This document shows positions 9,501 through 17,873 of a stretch of DNA of 64,000 nt, one piece after another. Origin of the DNA: Hondaea fermentalgiana (taxonomy: Eukaryota > Sar > Bigyra > Thraustochytrida > Thraustochytriidae); NCBI GenBank assembly GCA_014084085.1, contig NPFB01000117.1:595-64594 (forward strand). The letters run 5' to 3'. Below the pieces are notes generated by a model. The model searched no databases. It saw only the letters and a program-made list of their open reading frames with translations, and was not told the origin of the DNA. A program made the position numbers and the translations under genes. Position 1 is the first letter of the stretch. Each line of letters starts with the position of its first letter.

Positions 9501-11377
9501 TTGTCTGCTTGATCCTCGGCCTCGGGGGTCCAATACGGTTCCACAAGGCCTGCATTGAAGCTTTTTGCGAGTCCTTCAAGCGCGCTGGTTGCAAGATCGA
9601 TACGCTTGTCGCACAGGCGCACTGCGAGAGCGCGCAATAGAGCGTCGCCAGTCTCGTAGCGCTTGAACTGACGGAGAACGCCGGGCCGAGAGACAAAGGC
9701 AACGACGACCTCGACAGCCTCGCGGCGCACGTTGACGTCCTTGTCGTTGAGTGCAAGCTCCAAGAAACTTGGCTCCCTCTCTGTAGCTCGTTGCGATCCT
9801 GCGTCGAGCGTCTTGGCGTACTGGGCATGGAAGTTGGGGGCGATAAAGTGTTTGACCCAAAAGTTTGCGCCCCCGGATGCTGTTTCTGCCACCGGTCTCT
9901 TACGGCGCATGCTCTTGATCTCAGGATCGTCATCGTCGGTCGAATTTTCATCCATTTCCTCGTCGTCGCTGCTGGCCTTGTCCGACAAGGTTGTTGTGAG
10001 CAGAGGCGCATCGCGGTTCAGAGCAAAGCCAGCAAAACTCACGAGGGAGAGCCTGATTCCGCTGTCGACATCAAGGAGACGACGTAAGAATGCTGCCCAA
10101 AGACGTGCGTTATCGGCAAGAAGCGAGGGTCGGTCAACCTCGCAAAAGATGCGACCGACAACGTCGACGGTTTGGCGACGCAAGTCTTCGTCTGAAGCTT
10201 CGAGTTGTGTGGCCACGTGCGGCAGCGTGTACAAAAGGAGCGAGGCGTCGATTCGAAAGAGCTGGAAGATGATCTCGAAGACATTGTCCTTGATTTCGGT
10301 GGCCACGGTCTCTTCGGCGTTGCGCCCACCCATGAGCGCGCCGCTGTCCTCCATATCGTCATCCTCCTCATTTTCCTGGTCCTCGTCTTCATCATCGTCG
10401 TTCTCGTCATCGTCACCGCCAGAGGACTCGCCCTGAGCAGATGTTTGACCGTTTGCTTTGCGCGCGCGTTTACGAGCTCGTTCGCCGCTCCGCGCGCTTG
10501 TTTGGTGAATGCCAGACACAATTCCATTGAGGAGCGCGGCGAGGGGCTCACGCAATCGGTCTGCGAGCTGACGAATGACTTTGACAGCGAGCTCAAAGGC
10601 TTTGGGCGCCTCCTTTTGTTGCTCTGGCAGTAATCTGACGAGCACGGCGTCCAGGATTCGTGGTGAGAAGCGATCCATTTCGTCGAAGAGACCAACGAGG
10701 AGCTCGAGAGCATGAGCTTCGACCTCGTGCTCGCGAGCGGGCACCATGATGTCAAACATGGCCTCGACAAGTGAGACGATGAGGTCTTCCGACGTAAAAG
10801 GATCGTCAGGTTCGTCGGGAAGTTCCACGAGAATGCAGCTGGAGCGGCAAAGAGCCAATTTCTGCAGAATGTAAAAGCTCAGCTTGTACGATTCGGTGCC
10901 TGGTTTCTGCTGCAGGCCGCGCAGCCTGTCAACGAGGAAGTCGAAAACCATTTTGATCTCTGCGCTGGAATAGGGCGGTTCTGGTGCGTAGATGTGCAAG
11001 ATGTCGGCAAGACAGCAGCCGGCAAGGAGAAGGACTGAGTTCTCCTTGCAACGCCGCACGAGAGGACGCAGCAGCTCCGCGGAGATGTGATCGAGCTCGC
11101 TCGTGTCCTCGTCATCATCGAGCTGCTCGCGTGTGCTGAGCTGTTCTTGCCACGTTTGCAGTCTTGCTCGCAAGTTTTTCCCCTGGCGCAGAGGCTCCAA
11201 GCTCTTTGCGCGTTTCGGTTTGCTGACTTTCGCCGCAGACTCCACTTCTCCATCGTCGTCGCTACCAGCGTCCTCGCGGTCCTCCTCTCGACGCCCTCGT
11301 CCACCTCGGTTTTCTTCTTGTTGCTCGCGGGCGTCGCTGTCCTGCGCCGCGCGTCGCGCCCTCGTGAGTCTCGGCAT
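6536..11377 (-). CDS. PDS5: Sister chromatid cohesion protein PDS5
   Basis: Pds5 is a HEAT-repeat protein that binds cohesin and regulates its loading, release and acetylation in the nucleus. The product from 11377 is 1,613 aa, within the range of Pds5 (about 1,200-1,700). After an acidic, charged N-terminus comes the family's signature around residues 110-155: LLLAGCCLADILHIYAPEPPY, closely like animal and plant Pds5. Helical HEAT-type repeats continue to about residue 1,450, with long acidic linkers near 305-355 and 480-500. The tail is basic and disordered, typical of DNA or chromatin binding. The frame extends to an ATG at 11593 (1,685 aa), but those 72 residues are encoded by GC-rich GCTC repeats like other leaders here, while 11377 has a GCCGCC-ATG context. 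No introns. Divergent to the ethanolamine kinase gene. Confidence 0.9.
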   Translation of the reverse strand: MPRLTRARRAAQDSDAREQQEENRGGRGRREEDREDAGSDDDGEVESAAKVSKPKRAKSLEPLRQGKNLRARLQTWQEQLSTREQLDDDEDTSELDHISAELLRPLVRRCKENSVLLLAGCCLADILHIYAPEPPYSSAEIKMVFDFLVDRLRGLQQKPGTESYKLSFYILQKLALCRSSCILVELPDEPDDPFTSEDLIVSLVEAMFDIMVPAREHEVEAHALELLVGLFDEMDRFSPRILDAVLVRLLPEQQKEAPKAFELAVKVIRQLADRLREPLAALLNGIVSGIHQTSARSGERARKRARKANGQTSAQGESSGGDDDENDDDEDEDQENEEDDDMEDSGALMGGRNAEETVATEIKDNVFEIIFQLFRIDASLLLYTLPHVATQLEASDEDLRRQTVDVVGRIFCEVDRPSLLADNARLWAAFLRRLLDVDSGIRLSLVSFAGFALNRDAPLLTTTLSDKASSDDEEMDENSTDDDDPEIKSMRRKRPVAETASGGANFWVKHFIAPNFHAQYAKTLDAGSQRATEREPSFLELALNDKDVNVRREAVEVVVAFVSRPGVLRQFKRYETGDALLRALAVRLCDKRIDLATSALEGLAKSFNAGLVEPYWTPEAEDQADNASSASDNDVGDAPELNEEEHAPKQSEAQAFAESTLEWIPNEIFSHALHHQRSHDETLLYRHALCAMMDNVILGRRRHRNLQVRAAILVRVWGDLDEVARNAFELILLRQRSRLTSLIMQVIQDRRESSFSSRASAGTRRSLVRSDQGEGRTFSRSRQGAESEAKARQALRQLAQEFVPSVRCPNASALLEAIWDNKDKHVFRNLRIIAACSGDDPEAVANAETDLLQRLGSKSETARAVRVLLTRLMPTAFVQAEIMELLGARAKRIARAGDDRAIEDLCSLVETAATHFKSLVDPETVDAAAWIFALAQERFCPTEQAGAREEQETQTLDATNGRRARQRGTRKSDSSSVKRRSDAASATNAAESEPLNLETLSDEALENLCVTACNVASATASKGRALPQDGKMLDAIMTRSRRVDCVKAAAKAWAVNLLQSAKGGQPGDVDRARSTFDRVMSLVLKQTQRVFRSISKLDEVAAQSALAALKALIKHCPEWSSDNKTLNAVVDRIFEFVRRPPGAGPKSASARLADLVRAKVLGMKVICYEVLRRIRSFDPDELIALRRLVLILRKFVADSGDPWGHESHRKNKGANATAATWPPEQDEASVQLRLYAGKALIKLEARCPGGPAREVLREAREAQQAHQREIQRWVELSWLALDPVEEAREAVVATLYKEFIMRGRELFRYGAFFPLAAALRPKGAAHGHLTQLLRFLQRTFQTKSARAAAAADGAGENLIDTAAQFAPENMISTLIYLVAHHPQMPRDREQAQLFVSSAAGQRVLVKPLVMLFDALSNVAPSHNTNAGLLYALLEVMRRHTDALDPGCDNIHMIGEIAQMLIKLRMKVSPDSLEYPGGVVLPKMYVAIQAQPLRQRSTNEATSPGLSSVTPRNSSKETERSAQRRRQYQQRQVLPANFELRVGSGGLGLVAAPDETLTPRRKRSRPQANLKTAAAHASKSTVASQATPTRRQPSRTTKDAVSGYADPEDLMLDE

Positions 11378-12470
11378 GGCGGCGGTTTGGGCCCGCTTTT
11401 TCCTTTTGCCCCCCTGTTCTCGCCCTCCTCCTCGCCCAGGCAAGCCGCCCGCTCGCTCGCTCGCTCGCTCTCCCGCTCGTCCGCCCGCTCGTCGGCCCGC
11501 CCGCCGCCTCAGCGCCTTCCCGCGCGCCCCCGCGTGCCCGCCGTCGGTCTTGGCGATCTGCGCGAGGCTGATCGAGCTCTTCGATGATTCCATGCGTCTT
11601 CATCGAGCTCCCGCGCGGTGGTTAGGTCGGGGCCCCCAATTCCCGCCGCCGGACCCCCAGTACTGCCGGCCCGAGGCCCCAAACCGGAGGCACTCAAAAC
11701 CCGTTTTTTTTTTTTTTTACCAAAAAAAAATAATTCCTTTTTTTTTTTTCTTGGCCTGTGGTTTTGGGGTTTTTGTGCGAGGCGTTCTTGCGATCCTTGC
11801 GCGGCCGCCGCTGCCACGCCGGCCCTGCCGCCTGCGACGCCGGGCCTCGCTCCGCAGCCGCTGCGTCCACGCAGAGCGCGAGCTCGGGCTTGAGCCTGCG
11901 CCCGACTCCGGCCGACCGCGGCTGCGCGGGTTTCTCCCCGGGGGTCTTGCCAGAGCGTCTGGTCCCGCCGGTCGCTCGAAGTGACTCGTCGCCCAGAAGT
12001 GCTCGGAGACCCATCCATCCCGATCGACCTCGGGCGGTCGCTGCACCCCCCCTTCTGCGGAGACGGCGCGACGCGCCCCGACTCCTCCGCCGCGAGAGGT
12101 TCGACCGCTGCGCCGCGCCTCGCGCCGGTGGCGGGGCCTCGCCGCTCGCCTCGCGGTCGCAGGCGTGCGAGGGCGGTCGCTCATAGAGCGGCGGCTCGAA
12201 GGTAAGGTAAGGTAAGGTAAGGTAAGGGCTCAACAGTGTGTGAAAGGCGAGAGAAGGCGTCCTCCCTCTTTGTATCTTTCTCCGTCAGCCAAGCAGACCC
12301 CGAAAGCCTCTGGCGACGCACGCTCGCTCGCACGCGCTCGCTCGCTCGCACGCTTGCTCGCACGCTCGCACGCCCGCGGACGCGCGGGAGCGGCCGGCCG
12401 GCAGGGAGGGAGGGAGGCCTGTGCGCGAGCCTCGCTTCGCTCGTTGCGACGCTTGGAGGGAGGGCCCGAG
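11378..12470. promoter_or_regulatory. Shared divergent promoter region, PDS5 and ethanolamine kinase
   Basis: About 1.1 kb between two starts pointing away from each other. It contains CGCTCGCT runs on both sides (about 11450-11500 and 12325-12375), a poly-T/poly-A block at 11704-11751, and six tandem AAGGT units at 12199-12228. No TATA box was recognised. Several long frames here are products of GC-rich low complexity. Confidence 0.45.
12199..12228. repeat. Tandem AAGGT pentanucleotide repeat
   Basis: Six consecutive copies of AAGGT (the last ends AAGGG), about 245 bp before the ethanolamine kinase start. Confidence 0.8.
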
Positions 12471-13706
12471 ATGGCGGCCATGCTGCAGCCCGAGGTGGAG
12501 AGCGAAATGCTCAAGGGCTTCTCGAAGCCGAAGCGCGCAGAGCTCACCGTGGAGGAGACAGAGCCTGAGGCGCGGGAAAAGGGATGCAAGGACGCAGTCA
12601 TGCAGCTCGTAGACGACTTTGCCGAGTCCAAGGCGGAAGATATCACCTGCAAGACGCTCCAGGGCGGGATCACAAACCAGCTGTACCTCATGGAGGACAA
12701 GACCAAGAACGCGGCAGCCCTCGTGAGGCTGTACGGGCCCAACACGGAGCTGCTTATCGATAGGCCCGTAGAGTGCCTGGTTTTCCATATTCTTGGCGAA
12801 AAGGGCTTCGGGCCCAAACTGCTCGGCCTCTTTGAGAACGGCCGCGTCGAGGCCTACATCCCGAGCAAGGGTGTCGCCCCAGAGGAGATGGGACAGCGCG
12901 AGCCCGCTGACTATATGAAGCTCATTGCCCAAGAGCTTGCTCGCATGCATGACCTGGACATGCCTCTCTCTCACGAGCCGCAGCTGTGGAGCTTCTTGCA
13001 CAAGTTCAGGGACATGACCAATGATATCTCGTTCTCTGACAAACCCAAGGACCAGGCAATCCTGGAGGAGCTGCGTCTTCCCGAGGTCCGCAAGCGGCTC
13101 GAAGAGCTCGAAAAAGAGCTTCCGTCAGCCGCGAACAACTTTGGTCAGGACCTCATTGATCAGCATGCTGGCCACGGTTCTGCCGAGCTCGAAGCAATCA
13201 AGTTTCTCTTTGCCTCTCGCTTTTGCCACAACGATTTGCTGGCTGGCAACGTGCTCTATGTCGAGGATTCCAGCCCGCCGCGCATGCAATTTATCGATTT
13301 TGAGTACGGCAAGTACAACTTTCGCGGTTTCGACTTTGCGAACCACTTTTGCGAGTACGCCGGCTTCGACTTTGACCTCGCCAAATGGTATCCGAGTGTC
13401 TCCGCGCAGCGCCATTTTATGGAGGAGTATCTGGAAGCGATCGTCAAGGCAGGTAACGACAAGGACGTGGAGCGCTTGCATTTTCGCCTCATGACCGAGC
13501 CCACGTTTGCTGACACTTTTTACGCCAGCGCGTTGGTATGGACCACAAAGTTTGCCGAGGCCTCGCACATCTTTTGGGGCCTCTGGGGTATCATCCAGCA
13601 AAAGTTCTCTCCTATCGACTTTGACTATCTAGGATACGCGCGTCTGCGGCTCAAGTCGATCTCGCTCGACGAGCCTGACAATGGAGACGGGGCCGCCTCC
13701 AGCTAG
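12471..13706 (+). CDS. Ethanolamine kinase (choline/ethanolamine kinase family)
   Basis: Phosphorylates ethanolamine (possibly also choline) with ATP, the first step of the CDP-ethanolamine branch of phospholipid synthesis in the cytosol. The 411-aa product has the nucleotide-binding GGITNQLYL at about residue 65, the catalytic Brenner motif FCHNDLLAGNVLY at about 252 and the metal-binding IDFEYGKYN at about 275. HNDLL followed by a spaced N resembles ethanolamine kinases more than choline kinases (usually HNDCQEGN), so ethanolamine is the preferred substrate by inference. The start is the first ATG of ATGGCGGCCATG. An upstream in-frame ATG at 12240 would add 77 residues of ARSLARSHARG-type repeats, judged to be leader. 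A long CTT repeat follows directly after the stop. No introns. Confidence 0.9.
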   Translation: MAAMLQPEVESEMLKGFSKPKRAELTVEETEPEAREKGCKDAVMQLVDDFAESKAEDITCKTLQGGITNQLYLMEDKTKNAAALVRLYGPNTELLIDRPVECLVFHILGEKGFGPKLLGLFENGRVEAYIPSKGVAPEEMGQREPADYMKLIAQELARMHDLDMPLSHEPQLWSFLHKFRDMTNDISFSDKPKDQAILEELRLPEVRKRLEELEKELPSAANNFGQDLIDQHAGHGSAELEAIKFLFASRFCHNDLLAGNVLYVEDSSPPRMQFIDFEYGKYNFRGFDFANHFCEYAGFDFDLAKWYPSVSAQRHFMEEYLEAIVKAGNDKDVERLHFRLMTEPTFADTFYASALVWTTKFAEASHIFWGLWGIIQQKFSPIDFDYLGYARLRLKSISLDEPDNGDGAASS

Positions 13707-13737
<31 letters not shown>

Positions 13738-13775
13738 CTTCTTCTTCTTCTTCTCTTCCTCTTCTTCTTCTTCCC
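13707..13775. repeat. CTT trinucleotide microsatellite
   Basis: About 20 CTT/TTC units, slightly interrupted near the right end, starting immediately after the stop codon of the ethanolamine kinase, so it lies in its 3' UTR. Confidence 0.9.
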
Positions 13776-13995
13776 CCGGTGTTCGAGGTCGTCGGTGCTT
13801 TACTTGCGCGAGCAAGCGACGGCAATCGTCCTGGATTCTCAATACCAAAATAATACTAAATATTTCAATTCGTGCGTGTCAGTGATGAGACAGAAGGAAA
13901 ACATAAAAGTTGGATTCGCTTTGTTTTTGTTGTTGGTATAGAGAGCGATGCTCTCCGATTCGCCATTTCGTTGCTATTGCTAATGAGCCACAACC

Positions 13996-15333
13996 TTATT
14001 GCTTCTCTTTCTCACCCTCCCCCTTCTGCGTTTGCTCTTGCTGCCGAGATGTCTCCAGTGCATCCTGCAGGCGTTGCAACGATCCACGACGAGCGCGCTC
14101 ACGCCAAATTGTACCAACTCGAAGAGCAGCTACCTTGGCCGGGCTTACTGGCATCTTTTGCGCTGTCTGCATTCCAAGTAGCTTCGTGTACATGCTGAAG
14201 CGAGTACGCACACGCGTAATAGAATCGTGCTGAATGCTCGCCATGTCTTCGCGCAGCATTTTGAGAACGGCATCCATTGCCGCCTCAAATGCGCCGTTCA
14301 TTTCGAGCCGCGAGGAAATTGAATCGAAATTTGGATCCTCAAAATGCGGACCAAATGCAGCCCCGTTTTCTCGAACGCAGTTGCGACACGCAGTGAGTCC
14401 GCTGCGTGTGCTTATGAATACAGACTCACACGGCAATGTACACATCTCGCACCGCGTTGCCTCTTTAATCCAAAAATAAGCTGCCATGGCCTGTTCGATC
14501 GTAGTCCGCAACTCAATTAGAGGCTCAGCGAGGTCGCTTCGCCACGATGCGGTGAGCTCCTCACCTGGAGCAAGCTCACCGGGTACCGGAAGAGGCTTTC
14601 TCGTTTTCGCGCTCACCTCCTCCACTTCAGGAAAACCCGGTGGAGCGGGCTCGTGCAGATACACGGTTGTCGCAGAGCTCTTCATGTGGATTTGCCGTCG
14701 CTCTATTGCAGAATTGGGCATCTTGAGGCTGAGCTTTACTCTCATTCGTCGGATGAGCTCGCGCAGGGTCTCCTCGCGGCTTGCAAGTGCGTCCAGATGA
14801 TCTGATTTGGCGAGCAGACTCTTTTTGGAGTTGTCGACCTTGTCCACACGCTCTTGGAGTCTTTGCACTTGGTCCTCGAGGCTTTCTTTTTGCTTCATGA
14901 GCTGGTCTCGACGCTCCCGTGCCTCTGCAACATTCTTTGCGAGACCATCGCTCATGTGTGAGGCAAGTCGCTTGCGTAAAGCGTTGATGTTGTGCTGCAT
15001 TTCATCCATTTTTGCTCGCTCCTTTTCAAGCTGCTTTACACGCCGGGCGCGTGCATTGATTTCGGCATCAAGAGCCTCGTATTTGTTCCTGTGAGAGCGC
15101 CGGCGTTCTTTGAATGCACACGCGATCGCGGACTCGTGCGCCAGAGCCTGAGCACTAAGTTTTGCTTGCGCACTTTTCAGGGCCATCGTGGTCTTTTCAT
15201 ACCGCATTTTGTAGTGCACCGCTGCATCGAGATCAATCTCGATGCGTCCATCGCTACCTGGTTCAGACGCATGCAGCGCCAGCTCGCGTCGCAATCGCCG
15301 CCGTGTCAGTCGTGGCTGTGCCGTAGACGACAT
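13996..15333 (-). CDS. Coiled-coil protein with paired CxxC motif, function unknown
   Basis: 445 aa, not recognised. Residues 1-35 are basic. About 45-205 is heptad-rich, charged coiled coil (DEMQHNINALRKRLASH and similar). About 292-320 carries Cys residues spaced CEMC-x3-C and, about 17 residues later, CRNC, which could bind one zinc ion. The C-terminus is basic and Gln/Glu-rich. No membrane segment or signal peptide. A scaffold or cytoskeletal role is possible but not shown. It ends about 290 bp from the ethanolamine kinase stop (convergent) and starts divergently from folylpolyglutamate synthase. No introns. Confidence 0.75.
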   Translation of the reverse strand: MSSTAQPRLTRRRLRRELALHASEPGSDGRIEIDLDAAVHYKMRYEKTTMALKSAQAKLSAQALAHESAIACAFKERRRSHRNKYEALDAEINARARRVKQLEKERAKMDEMQHNINALRKRLASHMSDGLAKNVAEARERRDQLMKQKESLEDQVQRLQERVDKVDNSKKSLLAKSDHLDALASREETLRELIRRMRVKLSLKMPNSAIERRQIHMKSSATTVYLHEPAPPGFPEVEEVSAKTRKPLPVPGELAPGEELTASWRSDLAEPLIELRTTIEQAMAAYFWIKEATRCEMCTLPCESVFISTRSGLTACRNCVRENGAAFGPHFEDPNFDSISSRLEMNGAFEAAMDAVLKMLREDMASIQHDSITRVRTRFSMYTKLLGMQTAQKMPVSPAKVAALRVGTIWRERARRGSLQRLQDALETSRQQEQTQKGEGEKEKQ

Positions 15334-16085
15334 CGTTCCTGTAATGCCTACAGCCTGTGCTCTTGCGCTCTAGCCCGTCACCGCGAGATAGGAATCGTTT
15401 ATACTACTACACACAACATTGCGCCGCGTCTCGTCCGTCTGCAGACATGTGTGTTCATCCACCTGCTGGATTCTTTATCGATTCGAGCCTGTGTTTACTA
15501 CACTCGAGAAATATCGAATAAGCAGACAGTGACGTGATCTTGCCAATTGCGCCAGGCAGTGCCATATGACTCAGACTCTAGACTCGGACTCACTGTCAGA
15601 GGCTGAGCGCCACCAATTCAACGGACTTTTCGAATAAGGCCTACTACTACTACGGTATATTTAGAGTGAGTCGGGTCGGAGGCCTAGTGAGTGTTTGCGA
15701 ATTTTAAATTTTAAAAGCAAAGACAAGCGATAATGAGATTCTGAAGGGTCTTTCTTTGGGTGCTCTTGCAGCTGAAGCCCAATGAAATCAGGATCGGCGG
15801 CTACGGCTTTGACGGAAATCGACAAGCAAGGTTTTTCTCTTTTTCCTATTGATCGCACCAAAAAGCAGGCCTATACCTTAGAGGGAGTCACCCGCACCAA
15901 TTTGCACGCAGACTGGCAGCGACCGCCTTGCTCGACCGCAGGCCTGCGCATCAATCTACATCAGGTTCTCGTCTTCGCGCGTCCCAATCAAGTGCGTCCC
16001 AATCAAATTATGATTTTTTTTTCCTTGTTTGACATCCATCAAGCCTGACCCTCGTCGACGACGGTGAAGTTTTTGCGTCCAAAAG
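15334..16085. promoter_or_regulatory. Divergent promoter region, coiled-coil gene and FPGS
   Basis: About 750 bp. It has an AT-only palindrome ATTTTAAATTTTAAAA at 15700-15715, two AGGCCTA sites (15636 and 15680), and a tandem GCGTCCCAATCAA pair near 15977-16005 just before the FPGS start. No coding signal. Confidence 0.4.
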
Positions 16086-17417
16086 ATGCGAGACAATCCC
16101 AGAACTCTGACCACACGCGCGAGCAGGATGCAGCGACTGCTGGCAGCGAACGCAAGCGGGCGGGGCGCCGAGATGGGCCTCGGCCGCATGCGCACCGTGG
16201 CGGCCGCATCGGCGCCCCTCGAGGCATGGTGGCGGCCGTCGCCTCAGGCGGCGGAGTCCATGCCTACCTTAGTGCACGTTGCCGGCACGAACGGCAAGGG
16301 CTCTGTGAGCCACAAGATTGCCCTCGGGGCCGCACAGGCGAAGCTGCGTGGAGGTCCCGTAGGTCTCTTCACCTCGCCCCATGTTGGCACCTTTCGCGAG
16401 CGTATCCGCCTCGATGGTGACATGATCTCCGAAGCTCGGGCTGAGGCACTGCTCGAGGAGATCGCCGCTCTCGAGGAGCAGACACAGCAGGACTTGACGT
16501 ATTTTGAGCTGCTTACGCTCACCTCATTCTTGCACTTTGCCCACGAACGCGCTCCCGTCGCTGTCATCGAGGCCGGCCTCGGTGGCCTGGAAGACAGCAC
16601 GAACATTTTGCCAGATCCCGCTGTGTGCGTCATTACCACAATTGCCATGGACCACCAGGCTATTTTGGGAAACACGCTCGACGACATTGCTCGCGCCAAG
16701 GGCGGCATTTTCAAAAAGGGTGCAGCGGTTGTACTCGGACCTACAATTCCCGATGCCCAACTCGCCTTGCTTGAGAATCTCGCCCATTCCGTGGGTGCTG
16801 CATCCTTTGATGTTGTCAGCCGTGTTCAAGGCGAGGACGTCGACACAGAAAACACCCGCGTGGCCGCGACTGCATTGGCGAAAATGGGCGTAGACATCGA
16901 CGTTGAGGACCTCTTGTGCAAACGTCCTTTGGGTCGCTTCGAAAAAGTTGCAGAACGCGTCGTGCTGGACGCTGCGCATAACCCAGCCGCGTTTACGCGT
17001 CTTGGCGACGACCTGGCACGCTCTTTTCCCACCTCTGGAGGGTACAAGATACACGCAGTAGTGGCCATGGGGGCAAACAAGGATATTCGAGGGAGCCTTG
17101 CCGCACTGCTTCGGACGCTTGATCTCGATGTGGCCAGCGTTACAGTCGCCCCGAGTGACAACGCAGAGCGCACGGCATCATCCATCGACCTCGCTACCGC
17201 AGCGCGAGAAGCCGCGCAAGACTGCGGATTTTCGAGCTTGCGAGTCGCACACGCTGACTCCATCACCAAGGCGTACGAGACTGTTGATTCGCTGACCACT
17301 GGCCAGCGTGACGTTATTGTTGTTTGCGGCTCCTTTAATGCGCTCGGCAAGATTCGCGCCAAACACGTTGCGCAAATGTCCATGGACGAAGTTAACATGA
17401 ATGAGAACAAGGTTTGA
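16086..17417 (+). CDS. FPGS: Folylpolyglutamate synthase / dihydrofolate synthase
   Basis: Adds glutamate residues to folates (or glutamate to dihydropteroate) with ATP, retaining folate in cytosol and mitochondria. 443 aa, the usual FolC/FPGS size. Mur-ligase ATP loop GTNGKGS is at about 66-72, followed by the folate/omega-loop region TSPHVGTFRERI (about 96), GLGGLEDSTNIL (about 163), and the metal/ATP-linked DHQAILG (about 184). The C-terminal Mur-ligase domain begins near 280 with LDAAHNPAAF. The first 40 residues are Arg/Ala-rich with few acids, which could be a mitochondrial presequence; an internal ATG at 16128 could give a shorter form. No introns. Confidence 0.92.
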   Translation: MRDNPRTLTTRASRMQRLLAANASGRGAEMGLGRMRTVAAASAPLEAWWRPSPQAAESMPTLVHVAGTNGKGSVSHKIALGAAQAKLRGGPVGLFTSPHVGTFRERIRLDGDMISEARAEALLEEIAALEEQTQQDLTYFELLTLTSFLHFAHERAPVAVIEAGLGGLEDSTNILPDPAVCVITTIAMDHQAILGNTLDDIARAKGGIFKKGAAVVLGPTIPDAQLALLENLAHSVGAASFDVVSRVQGEDVDTENTRVAATALAKMGVDIDVEDLLCKRPLGRFEKVAERVVLDAAHNPAAFTRLGDDLARSFPTSGGYKIHAVVAMGANKDIRGSLAALLRTLDLDVASVTVAPSDNAERTASSIDLATAAREAAQDCGFSSLRVAHADSITKAYETVDSLTTGQRDVIVVCGSFNALGKIRAKHVAQMSMDEVNMNENKV

Positions 17418-17873
17418 GCTCATCTGTGTATTCTCTGCGCCCATGCAACCATGTATGCACCTACAACAACGAGTTGGTGAGCATGAGTGCCGGAACCGAG
17501 AAAATGATGAACAATATCCACAACAACAGCATCACTAACAATAACACTAACAACAACAATAGGCCTAGCAGCAGCACATCATTATGATTTTACAACACGA
17601 GTCAAGTCAGCATATTTACTTTTATGACGGTTGCTATGACGGCAGCGTGCACTGGCAATGGCTTGCATGTGGACGCCTTTGCTGTTGTTTCCGATGTTGA
17701 TAAAAAATAGACAGAGAACAAAGCAGTGGAGATTGACAACACAAATAAAGATGAATAAAAGATAAAAAACAAATAAACATGAGGGTGATAAAATTGGGCG
17801 GCGAGGCGAGCTGAATTGGCTGTTGAGACGCACAAAGCAAGCTTTGAAAAATCACGGGACTGCCCCATGCTTC
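17418..17873. other. Convergent 3' intergenic region
   Basis: 456 bp between the stops of FPGS and the lipase. AT-rich with AAC-type runs near 17505-17560, a TAGGCCTA palindrome at 17560-17567 and A/T-rich stretches that may hold poly(A) signals (AATAAA at 17744 on plus). No gene seen. Confidence 0.5.

Noticed and set aside
9732..10436. Plus-strand Ser-rich open frame inside PDS5
   Set aside because: It is the antisense reading of the acidic PDS5 region (GAC/GAG codons read as Ser/Leu codons on the other strand).
11103..11984. Long plus-strand Ala/Arg/Ser-rich frame opposite the PDS5 start
   Set aside because: Composition reflects GC-rich leader repeats; PDS5 homology is on the other strand.
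15700..15715. AT palindrome similar to 50889-50908
   Set aside because: Two low-complexity AT sites are easily chance; no further copies noticed.
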